From: Microbacterium sp. SD291
GTDB taxonomy: Bacteria; Actinomycetota; Actinomycetes; Actinomycetales; Microbacteriaceae
DNA: 64,000 nucleotides
Direction: 5' to 3'
NCBI RefSeq assembly: GCF_017355365.1
Contig: NZ_JADIJR010000005.1
Coordinates: 62,001 to 126,000 of the forward strand
Part shown: positions 1 to 8,573 of the stretch, piece after piece
Numbering within the stretch: the first letter of the stretch is position 1
Layout of the letters: the number at the start of each line of letters is the position of its first letter
Program-made: the position numbers and the translations under genes
Notes under the pieces: model-generated
What the model saw: the letters and a program-made list of their open reading frames with translations, nothing else
Databases searched by the model: none
What the model was told of the DNA's origin: nothing

Positions 1-74
1 CGAGCGGCGTGGACGTCGCTGGCATCGGTCTCGTAGGCGAGCTTGGCTGCATAGAAGTCTGCGCGATCGATCAT
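1..74 (-). CDS. Rhodanese-like protein, N-terminal fragment
   Basis: Only the first 24 or so residues lie in the window; the gene continues leftward beyond base 1. The visible start reads MIDRADFYAAKLAYETDAS, which resembles the leader helix of small actinobacterial rhodanese-like (sulfurtransferase) proteins. The catalytic cysteine loop is outside the window, so this is recognition by N-terminus only. The ATG at 74 is supported by a -10-like hexamer TAGGCT (minus strand, bases 86-81) ending exactly six bases before it, suggesting a leaderless transcript. Another small cytoplasmic protein cannot be excluded. Confidence 0.45.
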   Translation of the reverse strand, partial: MIDRADFYAAKLAYETDASDVHAA

Positions 75-156
75 GATCTCAGCCTAGAAGAGGCGCGAGG
101 GTCGCACCCTCGGCTTCCGGTCTGCGATCGGAAGGATTCCGCCATTCCCGGCGGGG

Positions 157-663
157 TCAGAGCTCGACGGTCATCTGCACGCGTCGCGCGTGGGCATCGA
201 GCCCGAGCCGCGACTCGGTCTCCGTGAGCGTGCGCAGGAAGGGCGTCTCGGGGAGGCTCTCCAGGAAGCCGCAGGAGGCGTAGAACGGCGCGTTCCACGG
301 CACCTCGGCATACGTGCGCAGAGTCATCCTGGTGTAGCCGCGCTCGCGCGCCTCGCGCTGCGCGGCAGCGACCAGGCGACGCCCGTACCCCTGTCGTCCG
401 GCATCGGGGAGGACCGAGAGCTGCTCGAGATGCGCATGACCGTCCGCGTCCATGACATGCACGAAGCCGACGGGGGAGCCCTCTGCGGTCTCCGTGAGCA
501 CGAGGACGAACCCGGGTGCTGCGACCCGCTGCAGGCCGTCTCCGGCGGGGGGCCATGCCGTGGTCCCCAGGGTGTCGATGAGAAGAGCATCCGCCGACGT
601 CTCTATCGCCTGGATCAGCTCGGCATCTGCGGCGGTCGCATGTCGTATCGTGATGAGGCTCAT
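157..663 (-). CDS. GNAT family N-acetyltransferase
   Basis: Predicted acetyl-CoA-dependent N-acetyltransferase of about 168 residues, substrate unknown. The GNAT fold is visible as the acetyl-CoA loop LPDAGRQGYGRRLVAAAQ followed by a helix, and the late-strand pattern PFYASCGFLE. I start it at the ATG at 663 rather than the in-frame ATG at 687 because GGAAGGA lies about seven bases upstream of 663. It sits immediately downstream of the qcrB terminator, so it is probably transcribed independently of the respiratory cluster. The family is clear; the specific role is not. Confidence 0.8.
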   Translation of the reverse strand: MSLITIRHATAADAELIQAIETSADALLIDTLGTTAWPPAGDGLQRVAAPGFVLVLTETAEGSPVGFVHVMDADGHAHLEQLSVLPDAGRQGYGRRLVAAAQREARERGYTRMTLRTYAEVPWNAPFYASCGFLESLPETPFLRTLTETESRLGLDAHARRVQMTVEL

Positions 664-687
664 GCGACGATCCTTCCATGGCGACAT

Positions 688-725
688 GAGAGAGGGCCCT
701 GTCCGACTGGACAGGGCCCTCTCTC
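688..725 (-). terminator. Strong rho-independent-type terminator after qcrB
   Basis: Perfect 17-bp inverted repeat: left arm 688-704, GACT loop 705-708, right arm 709-725. It lies 18 bases past the qcrB stop and upstream of the GNAT gene. It should end the ctaE-qcrCAB transcript. The stem is very GC-rich with only weak T content after it, as is usual in high-GC actinobacteria. Confidence 0.85.
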
Positions 726-742
726 GGGGGAGTGCGGCGGAG

Positions 743-2557
743 TTACTCGCCGTCCTCCGACTTCTTCCTGCGGGGCTTCTTCACGGGCTCGGTGGCGATG
801 ACCGTGCTCGGCGTGTTCGGCTGCTCGCCGACGCGGTCCTCGGTGGCGACCAGCGGAGCATCCGGGAATCCGGCGCGCTCATGAGCGCCCTGGATCTCCG
901 CCATCTCGATCTCGTCGTTGTGCTCCGTGACGTGGTGCTGATGGGCATCCGCCACCTCGATCTCGGTCTGCGTCAGCGGTGCGAGACGATCCTCGAAGAA
1001 CCAGCGGGAGATCGACGAGCGGAGGTTCTCCGACCACGGGATGCGGCCCTTGGCGTTCGGGCGCACCACGAGCGGCTCGTAGCCGTCGACATCGATGAGC
1101 TTCCAGCGGTCGTACTGGTCGACCGGCTGGTGCACCTCGATGAACTCGCCGCCGGGGAGACGGACGATGCGTCCGGACTCGAAGCCGTGCAGGACGATCT
1201 CGCGGTCCTTCTTCTGCAGCGCGATGCAGATGCGCTTGGTGACGAAGTAGCCGAGGATCGGCCCCGCGAACAGCAGGATCTGCAGCGAGAGGATCACGCC
1301 CTCCATCGTGAGCATGAAGTGCGTCGCGATGAGGTCGGAGGATGCCGCCGCCCACAGGACCGCGTAGAACAGGACGCCGGCCACGCCGATGGCGGTGCGG
1401 GTCGCCGCGTTGCGCGGACGCTGTGCGAGATGGTGCTCGCGCTTGTCGCCCGTGATCCATGCCTCGAGGAACGGATAGATCGCGACCAGGACGAGGAACA
1501 CGCCGATCGCCACGAGCGGGATCAGGATGCCGAACGACCAGGTGCGGTCCAGGAACACGACGTCCAGGTTCGACGGCGCCAGTCGCAGCGCGCCGTCGGC
1601 GAAGCCGATGTACCAGTCTGGCTGGGTGCCGGCGGAGACCGGGGACGGGTCGTAGGGACCGTAGCTCCAGATCGGGTTGATCTGGAAGAACGTTGCGATC
1701 AGCACGATGGTGCCGAACACGATGAACAGGTAGCCGCCCATCTTCGACATGTACACCGGCATCATCGGGTAGCCGACGACGTTGTCGTTCGTGCGGCCGG
1801 GGCCGGCGAACTGGGTGTGCTTGTTGATCACCATCAGCATCAGGTGCACGACGATCAGCGCGATGACCAGCAGGGGCAGGAGCAGGATGTGCAGCGTGTA
1901 CAGCCGCCCCACGATGTCGGTGCCAGGGAACTCGCCGCCGAAGAGCAGGTACGAGGTCCAGACGCCGATCAGCGGGATGCCCTTGACCATGCCGTCGATG
2001 ATTCGCAGGCCGTTGCCCGAGAGGAGGTCGTCGGGGAGCGAGTAGCCGGTGAAGCCCTCGGCCAGCGCCAGGACGAACAGCACGAAGCCGATCACCCAGT
2101 TGAGCTCGCGGGGCTTGCGGAACGCACCGGTGAAGAACACGCGGAGCATGTGCACGCCGATGCCGGCGACGAAGACGAGCGCGGCCCAGTGGTGGATCTG
2201 GCGGACCAGCAGACCGCCGCGGAGGTCGAACGAGATCGCCAGCGACGACTCGAGCGCCGCGGACATCTCGATGCCGCGCATCGGCGCGTACGCACCGGTG
2301 TAGTGCGTCTCGACCATGGACGCCTGGAAGAAGAACGTCAGGAAGGTTCCCGAGAGGAACACCACGACGAAGCTCCACAGCGCGATCTCGCCGAGCATGA
2401 ACGACCAGTGGTCGGGGAAGATCTTCCGGCCCAGCTCCTTGACGAAGCCGGACAGGCTGGTGCGCTCATCGATGTAGTTCGACGCGGCACCGACGAAGCG
2501 GCCGCCGAGGGGCGCCTTGGTGTCCTTGTCCTGGTTGGACAGCGTTGCGGTGCTCAA
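743..2557 (-). CDS. qcrB: Cytochrome bc1 complex cytochrome b subunit QcrB
   Basis: Di-heme cytochrome b of the actinobacterial menaquinol:cytochrome c oxidoreductase, an integral membrane protein of 604 residues. Multiple hydrophobic helices are visible. Heme-ligand histidine contexts appear in RQIHHWAALVF and GIGVHMLRVFF (one helix) and in LHILLLP and VVHLMLMV (another). The Qo-site region follows in the middle helices, and an IWSYGPYDPSPVSAGTQPDW motif typical of actinobacterial QcrB is present. A charged cytoplasmic C-terminal extension of roughly 150 residues ends in KKPRRKKSEDGE. Its ATG overlaps the qcrA stop by four bases, so the two are translationally coupled. It is the last gene of the ctaE-qcrCAB cluster. 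Confidence 0.97.
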   Translation of the reverse strand: MSTATLSNQDKDTKAPLGGRFVGAASNYIDERTSLSGFVKELGRKIFPDHWSFMLGEIALWSFVVVFLSGTFLTFFFQASMVETHYTGAYAPMRGIEMSAALESSLAISFDLRGGLLVRQIHHWAALVFVAGIGVHMLRVFFTGAFRKPRELNWVIGFVLFVLALAEGFTGYSLPDDLLSGNGLRIIDGMVKGIPLIGVWTSYLLFGGEFPGTDIVGRLYTLHILLLPLLVIALIVVHLMLMVINKHTQFAGPGRTNDNVVGYPMMPVYMSKMGGYLFIVFGTIVLIATFFQINPIWSYGPYDPSPVSAGTQPDWYIGFADGALRLAPSNLDVVFLDRTWSFGILIPLVAIGVFLVLVAIYPFLEAWITGDKREHHLAQRPRNAATRTAIGVAGVLFYAVLWAAASSDLIATHFMLTMEGVILSLQILLFAGPILGYFVTKRICIALQKKDREIVLHGFESGRIVRLPGGEFIEVHQPVDQYDRWKLIDVDGYEPLVVRPNAKGRIPWSENLRSSISRWFFEDRLAPLTQTEIEVADAHQHHVTEHNDEIEMAEIQGAHERAGFPDAPLVATEDRVGEQPNTPSTVIATEPVKKPRRKKSEDGE

Positions 2558-3636
2558 TGGCGCTCCCAGAAGCTCGGGCCGACGGGCTCGGTGAAGTCAC
2601 TGCGTGCGATGAGGTAGCCCTCGTCGTCGACGGTGATGGGCAGCTGCGGCAGCGGACGTGCGGCCGGGCCGAAGATGACCTTGGCGTGGTCCGTGACGTC
2701 GAACTGCGACTGGTGGCAGGGGCAGAGGAGGTGGTGCGTCTGCTGCTCGTACAGCGCCACGGGGCAGCCGACGTGCGTGCAGACCTTGGAGTACGCGACG
2801 ATGCCGTCGTACGACCAGTCCTTGCGATCCTCGGCCTCGTTCAGCTGCTCGGGGCGCAGGCGCATCATCAGCACGATGGCCTTCGCCTTCTCCTCGAGGT
2901 AGCCGTCGTGGTGGCTGAGCTCGGCGAGATCCGCCGGGATCACGTGGAAGGCGGATCCGAGCGTCACATCGGCCGCGCGGATCGGCGTGCCGTCGGGGTC
3001 GCGCACCAGGCGCTGGCCCTTCTCCCACATGGTGTGCTTGAGCAGCGCGACGGGGTCGCCGACGCCGGGGTGATCCGGGTCGCCGTTGGCGTGCGGAGCG
3101 AGCCCGCGGAAGAGGGTGACGCCCGGGATGATCGAGGCGACGATCGCTGCGAAGAGCGAGTTGCGGATCATGGTGCGCCGGCCGAAGCCGGACTCCTCGT
3201 TCGCCTCGGCGAACGCCTGGATCGCGGCCTCGCGCGTGGAGTCGCGTCCGCGGGTCGGGTGACGGTGCTCGATGAACTCCTTGTCGTTCATCAGCGCCTT
3301 CGACCAGTGGATTGCGCCGACACCGAGGGCGAGCAGCGCGAACGCGATGCCCAGGCCGATGAAGAGGTTGTTCTGACGGATGTCGATGAGCGCGCCGCTC
3401 TCGATCGGGAACAGCATGTAGGCGGCGACCGCCCAGATGCTCCCGGCGAGCGAGAGGTAGAACAGGGTGTAGACCGTGCGTGCCGCGGCCTTCTCGGCGC
3501 GCGGGTCCTTGTCGGTCATCCGCGCGCGGTGCGGCGGCAGCCCTGGGTTCTGCACGGGATCGCTGACTGCGACACCCAGCCCCGGAGAGGGCTGGTAGGC
3601 CCTGTCAAGAGCCTGCGAGTCGTCGTCGTGTGCCAT
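2554..3636 (-). CDS. qcrA: Cytochrome bc1 complex Rieske iron-sulfur subunit QcrA
   Basis: Rieske [2Fe-2S] protein of 360 residues. It carries electrons from menaquinol to cytochrome c in the bc1-aa3 supercomplex. Cluster motifs are CTHVGC (C286, H288, C291) and CPCHQS (C305, C307, H308): C286, H288, C305 and H308 fit the ligands, and C291/C307 the usual disulfide. Hydrophobic segments near residues 57-76, 90-110 and 160-178 match the three-helix membrane anchor of actinobacterial Rieske proteins, instead of the single anchor elsewhere. A second in-frame ATG at codon 40 (MTDKDPRAEK) is an alternative start. It lies 36 bases after qcrC. Confidence 0.96.
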   Translation of the reverse strand: MAHDDDSQALDRAYQPSPGLGVAVSDPVQNPGLPPHRARMTDKDPRAEKAAARTVYTLFYLSLAGSIWAVAAYMLFPIESGALIDIRQNNLFIGLGIAFALLALGVGAIHWSKALMNDKEFIEHRHPTRGRDSTREAAIQAFAEANEESGFGRRTMIRNSLFAAIVASIIPGVTLFRGLAPHANGDPDHPGVGDPVALLKHTMWEKGQRLVRDPDGTPIRAADVTLGSAFHVIPADLAELSHHDGYLEEKAKAIVLMMRLRPEQLNEAEDRKDWSYDGIVAYSKVCTHVGCPVALYEQQTHHLLCPCHQSQFDVTDHAKVIFGPAARPLPQLPITVDDEGYLIARSDFTEPVGPSFWERH

Positions 3637-3672
3637 GGTGCTCCTCGTACGTTCCTCTTCGATGAATAAGCG

Positions 3673-4476
3673 TCAGTTGGACTTCGCCGTGATCCACACG
3701 GTGGCGGCGATGAGCGCGCCGATGCCGAAGATCCAGACGAACAGGCCCTCGGAGACGGGGCCGAGGGAACCGAGCGAGAAGCCGCCGACCTGCACCGACT
3801 CCTGCTGGTAGAGCAGTGCCGAGATGAGGTTGCGCTTGTCCTCGTCGGACAGGTTGGTGTCGCCGAAGACCGGCATGTTCTGCGGGCCGGTGACCATGGC
3901 CGCGTACATGTGCAGCGCACTGGTCTCGTTCAGGCCGGGGGCGTACTTGCCCTGGGTGAGGGCGCCACCGGCGGCTGCGACGTTGTGGCACATCGCGCAG
4001 TTGACGCGGAAGAGCTCGGCGCCCTTGGCGACGTCTCCCTCGCCGTCCAGGATGTGATCGTCGGGGTAGGACGGGCCGGGCGCCACCGACTGCACGAACG
4101 AGGCGATCGCGAGGATCTGCTCCTCGGTGAACTGCGGCGTCTTCTGCGGAGCCTGCGGGCCCTGCATCTGCAGCGGCATGCGGCCCGTCGACAACTGGAA
4201 CTCCGTCGCGAGCTCGCCGACGCCGTAGAGGCTCGGTCCGTTCGCGGTGCCCTGCAGGTCGAGGCCGTGGCAGGTCGCGCAGTTCGCCGTGAACAGCTTC
4301 TCGCCGTCCTCGACCGTCAGCTGGGTCGTCGCCGCGGTCTGCGTGTCGGTCGCTGCGAACGCCGCAGAGGCGCCGGCGTACACCGCGCCGGTGATCATGA
4401 GGCCCGCTCCGATGAGGGCGGCCGCGGCCAGGGGGCTGCGACGGCCGTTCGAACGGCGCTTCTTCTCTCGTGCCAT
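3673..4476 (-). CDS. qcrC: Cytochrome bc1 complex diheme cytochrome c subunit QcrC
   Basis: Diheme membrane-anchored cytochrome c of 267 residues, replacing separate cytochromes c1 and c in Gram-positive actinobacteria. Two heme-attachment motifs are visible: CATCH (C66, C69, H70) and CAMCH (C160, C163, H164). A basic N-terminus followed by a hydrophobic stretch (about 15-42) acts as signal/anchor, and a second helix near the C-terminus (about 240-262) is the membrane anchor. I start at ATG 4476 (MAREKKRRSN); longer readings enter ctaE in another frame. It follows ctaE by 20 bases and passes electrons directly to cytochrome aa3. Confidence 0.96.
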   Translation of the reverse strand: MAREKKRRSNGRRSPLAAAALIGAGLMITGAVYAGASAAFAATDTQTAATTQLTVEDGEKLFTANCATCHGLDLQGTANGPSLYGVGELATEFQLSTGRMPLQMQGPQAPQKTPQFTEEQILAIASFVQSVAPGPSYPDDHILDGEGDVAKGAELFRVNCAMCHNVAAAGGALTQGKYAPGLNETSALHMYAAMVTGPQNMPVFGDTNLSDEDKRNLISALLYQQESVQVGGFSLGSLGPVSEGLFVWIFGIGALIAATVWITAKSN

Positions 4477-4496
4477 CTCGGGGATCAGCTCCGCTC

Positions 4497-5150
4497 TTAT
4501 TTCAGGAAGTAGATAACGACGAACAGCACGATCCAGACGACGTCGACGAAGTGCCAGTAGTAGGACACCACGATCGAGGACGTCGCCTCCTTGTGCCGGA
4601 AGTTCTTGACGGCGTACGCGCGGCCGATGACGAGCAGGAACGCGACGAGTCCGCCGGTCACGTGCAGCGCGTGGAAGCCGGTCGTCAGGTAGAACGCGGA
4701 GGCGTACGAGTCGGCGCTGATCGGCATGCCCTCTGCGACCAGCTGCGCGTACTCCCAGACCTGGCCGGAGACGAAGACCGCGCCGAGCGCGAAGGTGAGG
4801 AAGAACCATTCGACCATGCCCCAGCCGAAGAGGCGACGGCGGCCGGCGCCGTTCTTCTGCCCCTTGGCGATGCGGTACGGCTGCAGATCCTCGGCCGCGA
4901 ACACGCCCATCTGGCACGTGAACGAGGAGAGCACCAGGATCGCGGTGTTCACGAACGCGAACGGGACGTTCAGCAGGTCCGTGCGCTCCGCCCACAGTTC
5001 AGGGGAGGTGCTGCGAATGGTGAAGTAGATCGCGAACAGTCCCGCGAAGAACATCACCTCACTGCCGAGCCACACAATGGTGCCGACAGCTACCGGGTTG
5101 GGCCGCTTGATCGTTCTCGCCGCCTGGGCATACGTCGCTGAGGTCGTCAC
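4497..5150 (-). CDS. ctaE: Cytochrome c oxidase subunit III CtaE
   Basis: Subunit III of the aa3-type cytochrome c oxidase, about 217 residues with several membrane helices. Recognisable features are [17 protein letters not shown] in the first helix, the conserved glutamate/histidine region [16 protein letters not shown], and [15 protein letters not shown] near the C-terminus. I use the GTG at 5150 ([11 protein letters not shown]). It is preceded by CATAAT ending six bases upstream, a -10-like hexamer that would give a leaderless mRNA, and no homology-like sequence precedes it. It is first in the ctaE-qcrC-qcrA-qcrB cluster. Subunits I and II are not in this window. Confidence 0.95.
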   Translation of the reverse strand: MTTSATYAQAARTIKRPNPVAVGTIVWLGSEVMFFAGLFAIYFTIRSTSPELWAERTDLLNVPFAFVNTAILVLSSFTCQMGVFAAEDLQPYRIAKGQKNGAGRRRLFGWGMVEWFFLTFALGAVFVSGQVWEYAQLVAEGMPISADSYASAFYLTTGFHALHVTGGLVAFLLVIGRAYAVKNFRHKEATSSIVVSYYWHFVDVVWIVLFVVIYFLK

Positions 5151-5217
5151 GGTTCCATTATGGCCGATCCGGAGGCGTGATTCTTGCACCGCGGGGCGCC
5201 ATTTCACCCCCTGAAGA

Positions 5218-5233
5218 CTTAGGTGACCCTAAG
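5218..5233. promoter_or_regulatory. DtxR/IdeR-like iron-box candidate
   Basis: Inverted repeat CTTAGG-TGAC-CCTAAG in the divergent ctaE/trpD spacer. Bases 5219-5237 agree with the DtxR/IdeR consensus (TTAGGTTAGCCTAACCTAA) at 14 of 19 positions by eye. It lies about 70-85 bases upstream of the predicted ctaE start and about 100 bases upstream of the trpD -10. Iron control of a heme-rich respiratory operon would be plausible, but this is inference from one site. Confidence 0.4.
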
Positions 5234-5342
5234 AAAACACTGCGAATACCCGGTGAATCCGCGGGAAACGGCGGCGGTCGGCACTCTGACGCGGTTCGCC
5301 GACACGTCTGCACGTTTTCCCGGCGCCGATAGGATCGCACAC

Positions 5343-6407
5343 ATGGCTGATTCCCTGACGTGGCCCGATGTCCTCACCACTCTGCTCGGGCGCCGTGATC
5401 TCAGCGTCTGGGAGTCGACGTGGGCCATGCGGCAGATCATGCGCGGTGACGTCACCCCGGCGCAGCTCGCCGGCTTCCTGGTCGCGCTTCGCGCCAAGGG
5501 CGAGACGATCGACGAGATCGTCGGCTTCCGCGACGCGATCCTCGAAGCAGCGGTGCCGCTTCCCGTCTCCCCGAACGTGCTGGACATCGTCGGCACCGGA
5601 GGGGATCGCGTCGGCACGGTCAACGTGTCGACGACGGCAGCGGTCATCATCGGGGCGGCCGGCATCCCTGTCGTGAAGCACGGCAATCGTGCGGCGAGTT
5701 CGGCATCCGGCTCTTCCGACGTGCTCGGCGCCCTCGGCCTCGAGCTCTCGCTCGATCCGGCGGCCGTCGCCTCGATCCTCGACCGCACCGGCATCACCTT
5801 CGCGTGGGCCGGCGCGTTCCACCCCGGGTTCAAGCACGCGGGGCCGGTGCGCGCCGAACTCGGGGTGCCCACCGTCTTCAACATGCTCGGCCCGCTGTGC
5901 AACCCGGCCCGCGCCGAGGCGAACGCCGTCGGGGTGGCGCAGATCGAGCGGGTCCCGCTCATCACCGGCGTGTTCCGCACCCGTGGCGCGACCGCGCTCG
6001 TGTTCCGCGGCGACGACGGCCTCGACGAGCTCACGACCACCGGTCACAGCCGGATCTGGGAGGTCACGCGCGGCGACGTGCACGAGCACGATCTCGACCC
6101 GCGCGACCTCGACATCCCCCTCGCGGAGCTCGCGGACCTGATCGGCGGATCCCCCGAGCACAACGCCGACGTGCTCAGGCGGACCCTCGCAGGGGAGCAG
6201 GGAGCGGTGCGGGACATCGTGCTGCTGAACGCCGCCGCAGGGATCGTCGCGTTCGAGCTGTCGCAGGATGCCGGGCAGGTCCAGCGTCCGATCCTGGAGC
6301 GCCTGAGCGAGGGATATGAGCGCGCCTCCGCCGCCGTCGACGACGGCAGGGCGGCGGCGAAGCTCGACGAGTGGATCGGCGTGAGCCGCGAGCTCGCCTC
6401 GGCATAG
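5343..6407 (+). CDS. trpD: Anthranilate phosphoribosyltransferase
   Basis: Transfers phosphoribosyl from PRPP to anthranilate in tryptophan synthesis; 354 residues, standard length. Visible motifs are the PRPP-binding glycine loop DIVGTGGDRVGTVNVSTTAA and the KHGNRAASSASGSSD loop. The anthranilate-site region is AWAGAFHPGFKHAGPVRAEL, followed by TVFNMLGPLCNPA. The ATG at 5343 is supported by TAGGAT at 5330-5335, seven bases upstream, so the mRNA may be leaderless. Reading further upstream adds only non-conserved sequence. It stands apart from other trp genes, next to the respiratory cluster, an arrangement common in actinobacteria. Confidence 0.96.
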   Translation: MADSLTWPDVLTTLLGRRDLSVWESTWAMRQIMRGDVTPAQLAGFLVALRAKGETIDEIVGFRDAILEAAVPLPVSPNVLDIVGTGGDRVGTVNVSTTAAVIIGAAGIPVVKHGNRAASSASGSSDVLGALGLELSLDPAAVASILDRTGITFAWAGAFHPGFKHAGPVRAELGVPTVFNMLGPLCNPARAEANAVGVAQIERVPLITGVFRTRGATALVFRGDDGLDELTTTGHSRIWEVTRGDVHEHDLDPRDLDIPLAELADLIGGSPEHNADVLRRTLAGEQGAVRDIVLLNAAAGIVAFELSQDAGQVQRPILERLSEGYERASAAVDDGRAAAKLDEWIGVSRELASA

Positions 6408-6410
6408 GGA

Positions 6411-7403
6411 ATGACGATGGACCCGGTCGCCGCGCTGCTCGAGATCGCCTCGCTGCTCGAGCGGGAGAGGGCGTCCCGGTACCGTGCCAAGGCGTTCCGG
6501 CAGGCCGCCGCCGTGCTGCAGGGGCTTCCCGACGAGGTGCGCGACGACCCGACGAGGCTCCGCGCAGCGAAGGGCATCGGCGAGTCGACCTTCGCCGTGA
6601 TCCGGCAGGCGCAGGCGGGGGAGGTGCCCGGGTATCTCGTGGAGCTGCGCGGTGCGGTCGAGCCCGAGCGCACCTCGGCTCTGCGTGCCCGGCTCCGCGG
6701 CGATCTCCATGCCCACACGGACTGGTCGGACGGGACCACCTCGATCTCGGTGATGGCGGCGGCCGCGCGGGCGCTCGGGCACGAGTACCAGGCGATCACG
6801 GATCACTCGCCCCGGCTGCGGGTCGCCCGCGGTCTCTCCGCCGAGCGGCTGCGCGAGCAGATCCCGCTGGTGCGCACCGAGTCCGGCGACGGGTTCTCGA
6901 TGCTCGCGGGCATCGAGGTCGACATCCTCGAGGACGGCTCCCTCGACCAGGAGGAAGCGCTGCTGGGCGAACTCGACGTCGTGGTCGCATCCGTCCATTC
7001 CCTTCTGCGCATGGAGCCGGGACCGATGACCGCGCGGATGATCGCCGCAGCGTCGAACCCGCGGGTCAACGTTCTCGGGCACTGCACGGGCCGCCTGGTC
7101 GAAGGCAGCAGAGGAACGCGACCGCAGTCGCAGTTCGACGCGGCCGCGGTGTTCGCCGCGTGCGCGGACAACGGCGTCGCGGTCGAGATCAACTCCCGGC
7201 CGGAGCGTCAGGATCCGCCGGACGAGCTGATCGCGATCGCGCTCGAGGCCGGGTGCCTCTTCTCCATCGACTCGGACGCGCACGCGCCGGGACAGCTGTC
7301 GCTGCTCGACCACGGAGCCGAGCGCGCCGAGCGCGCGGGCGTGCCCGCGTCGCGGATCGTGACGACCTGGGGCCTGGACCGGCTGCTCGCCTGGGCGGGC
7401 TGA
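6411..7403 (+). CDS. HHH + PHP domain phosphoesterase (PolX-like without polymerase)
   Basis: Predicted metal-dependent phosphoesterase of 330 residues. Residues about 5-75 form a helix-hairpin-helix module like the N-terminal domain of DNA polymerase beta/X (ERASRYRAKAFRQAAAVLQG, then AAKGIGESTFAVI). Residues about 95-330 are a PHP domain with metal ligands in LRGDLHAHTDWSDG, AITDHSPR, GIEVDIL, VVASVHS, LGHCTGR and SIDSDAHAP. This is the architecture of bacterial family X polymerase ends without the nucleotidyltransferase core. It starts four bases after trpD stops, so they are probably cotranscribed. Likely a 3'-end or phosphate-ester processing enzyme; substrate unknown. Confidence 0.85.
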   Translation: MTMDPVAALLEIASLLERERASRYRAKAFRQAAAVLQGLPDEVRDDPTRLRAAKGIGESTFAVIRQAQAGEVPGYLVELRGAVEPERTSALRARLRGDLHAHTDWSDGTTSISVMAAAARALGHEYQAITDHSPRLRVARGLSAERLREQIPLVRTESGDGFSMLAGIEVDILEDGSLDQEEALLGELDVVVASVHSLLRMEPGPMTARMIAAASNPRVNVLGHCTGRLVEGSRGTRPQSQFDAAAVFAACADNGVAVEINSRPERQDPPDELIAIALEAGCLFSIDSDAHAPGQLSLLDHGAERAERAGVPASRIVTTWGLDRLLAWAG

Positions 7404-7404
7404 G

Positions 7405-8334
7405 TCAGTCCGCGGTGCGCGCGACAGCGGCGATCGCGCGCGTCATCGATGAGCCGAGGTTCCACCTCTCGGCCAGTGCGAGCGCGTGATCCGATTCCGC
7501 GGGGTCCAGGGCCCTGAGTCGCTCCTCCGGTGCGGAGATGTCGAGCGCGGTCGCGACCGCGACGACGGCAGGTGCGACGTCGAGATAGTCGGATGCCGCG
7601 ATGATCTTCGCGCGGACGCCTGCGCTCATGCCCTCCCCGGCCTGCGCCGCGGCGCGGATGCCGTCGAGATCGCCGTGCGCCTGCAGGAGAGTGGCGGCCG
7701 TCTTCTCGCCGACGCCGGCCACGCCGGGGAGCCCGTCGGACGCGTCGCCGCGCATCGTGGCGAAGTCGGCGTACTGGGAGGGGAGGACGCCGTACCTGCC
7801 GGCCACCACCTCGTCGGTGACGATCTCGAGGTTGCTCATGCCCCGGGCGGTGTAGATGACGCGCACGTCCCTGGCGTCGTCCACGAGCTGGAACAGGTCG
7901 CGATCACCCGTGACGATGTCGACGGGCAAAGTCGACTTCGTGGCCAGGGTTCCGATCACGTCATCCGCCTCATGCGCCTCGACCCCGATGATCGGGATGC
8001 GCAGCGCGCCGAGGGTCTCGCGGATCAGGGGGATCTGGGCCTCCAGGGGATCGGGCACCTCCTCGACGTCAGGTGCGCCGGCGACCACCTCTACGACGCG
8101 GTGCGTCTTGTAGCTGGGGATCAGGTCGACCCGCCACTGCGGACGCCAGTCGTCGTCCCAGCAGGCGATGACGTGCGTCGGCTCGTACAGCGTGATCAGC
8201 TTCGTGACGATGTCGAGAAGACCCCGCGCCGCGTTGATCGGCGAGCCGTCCGGTGCGGTGATCTTGTCGGGCACGCCGTAGAACGCGCGGAAGTAGAGGC
8301 TGGCGGTGTCGAGCAGCATGAGACGGTCGGTCAC
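7405..8334 (-). CDS. Stand-alone 5'-3' exonuclease (FEN/Pol I 5' nuclease family)
   Basis: A 309-residue nuclease like the N-terminal domain of DNA polymerase I, without polymerase domain; acts on flap or RNA-primer 5' ends. Acidic metal ligands are visible in LMLLDTASLYFRAFYG, HVIACWDDDW, EAHEADDVIGTLA and VTGDRDLFQLVDD, followed by the helix-3-turn-helix GLPGVAGVGEKTAATLL. I take the GTG at 8334 (VTDRLMLLD). A -10-like CAGACT lies seven bases upstream, and the next in-frame ATG (8319) would trim the first strand. It is convergent with the PHP gene, the stops being one base apart. Confidence 0.92.
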   Translation of the reverse strand: MTDRLMLLDTASLYFRAFYGVPDKITAPDGSPINAARGLLDIVTKLITLYEPTHVIACWDDDWRPQWRVDLIPSYKTHRVVEVVAGAPDVEEVPDPLEAQIPLIRETLGALRIPIIGVEAHEADDVIGTLATKSTLPVDIVTGDRDLFQLVDDARDVRVIYTARGMSNLEIVTDEVVAGRYGVLPSQYADFATMRGDASDGLPGVAGVGEKTAATLLQAHGDLDGIRAAAQAGEGMSAGVRAKIIAASDYLDVAPAVVAVATALDISAPEERLRALDPAESDHALALAERWNLGSSMTRAIAAVARTAD

Positions 8335-8432
8335 GAACGACAGTCTGGCATGCGGGGACGGCGTCCGAACGGGACCTGCCGGGCCGGACGTCACAGTGCC
8401 CGCATCGGCCTGCCGTCGGCCGAGATGTCTGG

Positions 8433-8438
8433 TAGCCT
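8433..8438 (+). promoter_or_regulatory. Candidate -10 of rpsA
   Basis: TAGCCT fits TANNNT and has a weak TGCCGT 16 bases upstream. It would give a leader of about 130 bases before rpsA, containing a GC hairpin. Long leaders are common for ribosomal protein genes. The 8335-8573 spacer holds no gene I can support. Confidence 0.35.
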
Positions 8439-8573
8439 GAAGTGTCACTCGTGGCGTGCACATGCATGCCCTCGTGGCGAGAAAACCAAATCCAATCGCT
8501 GAGAGGCGTGCTTCCGGCCGTGCGCGGCCTTCATCTCCAGCCCGAGTCTCCATTCACAAGGACAACCCACTAC

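Noticed and set aside
452-2617. A 721-codon open frame on the plus strand opposite qcrB
   Set aside because: It is the antisense shadow of qcrB caused by high GC. Its product is charge-rich and without motifs, while the minus-strand frame has complete QcrB features.
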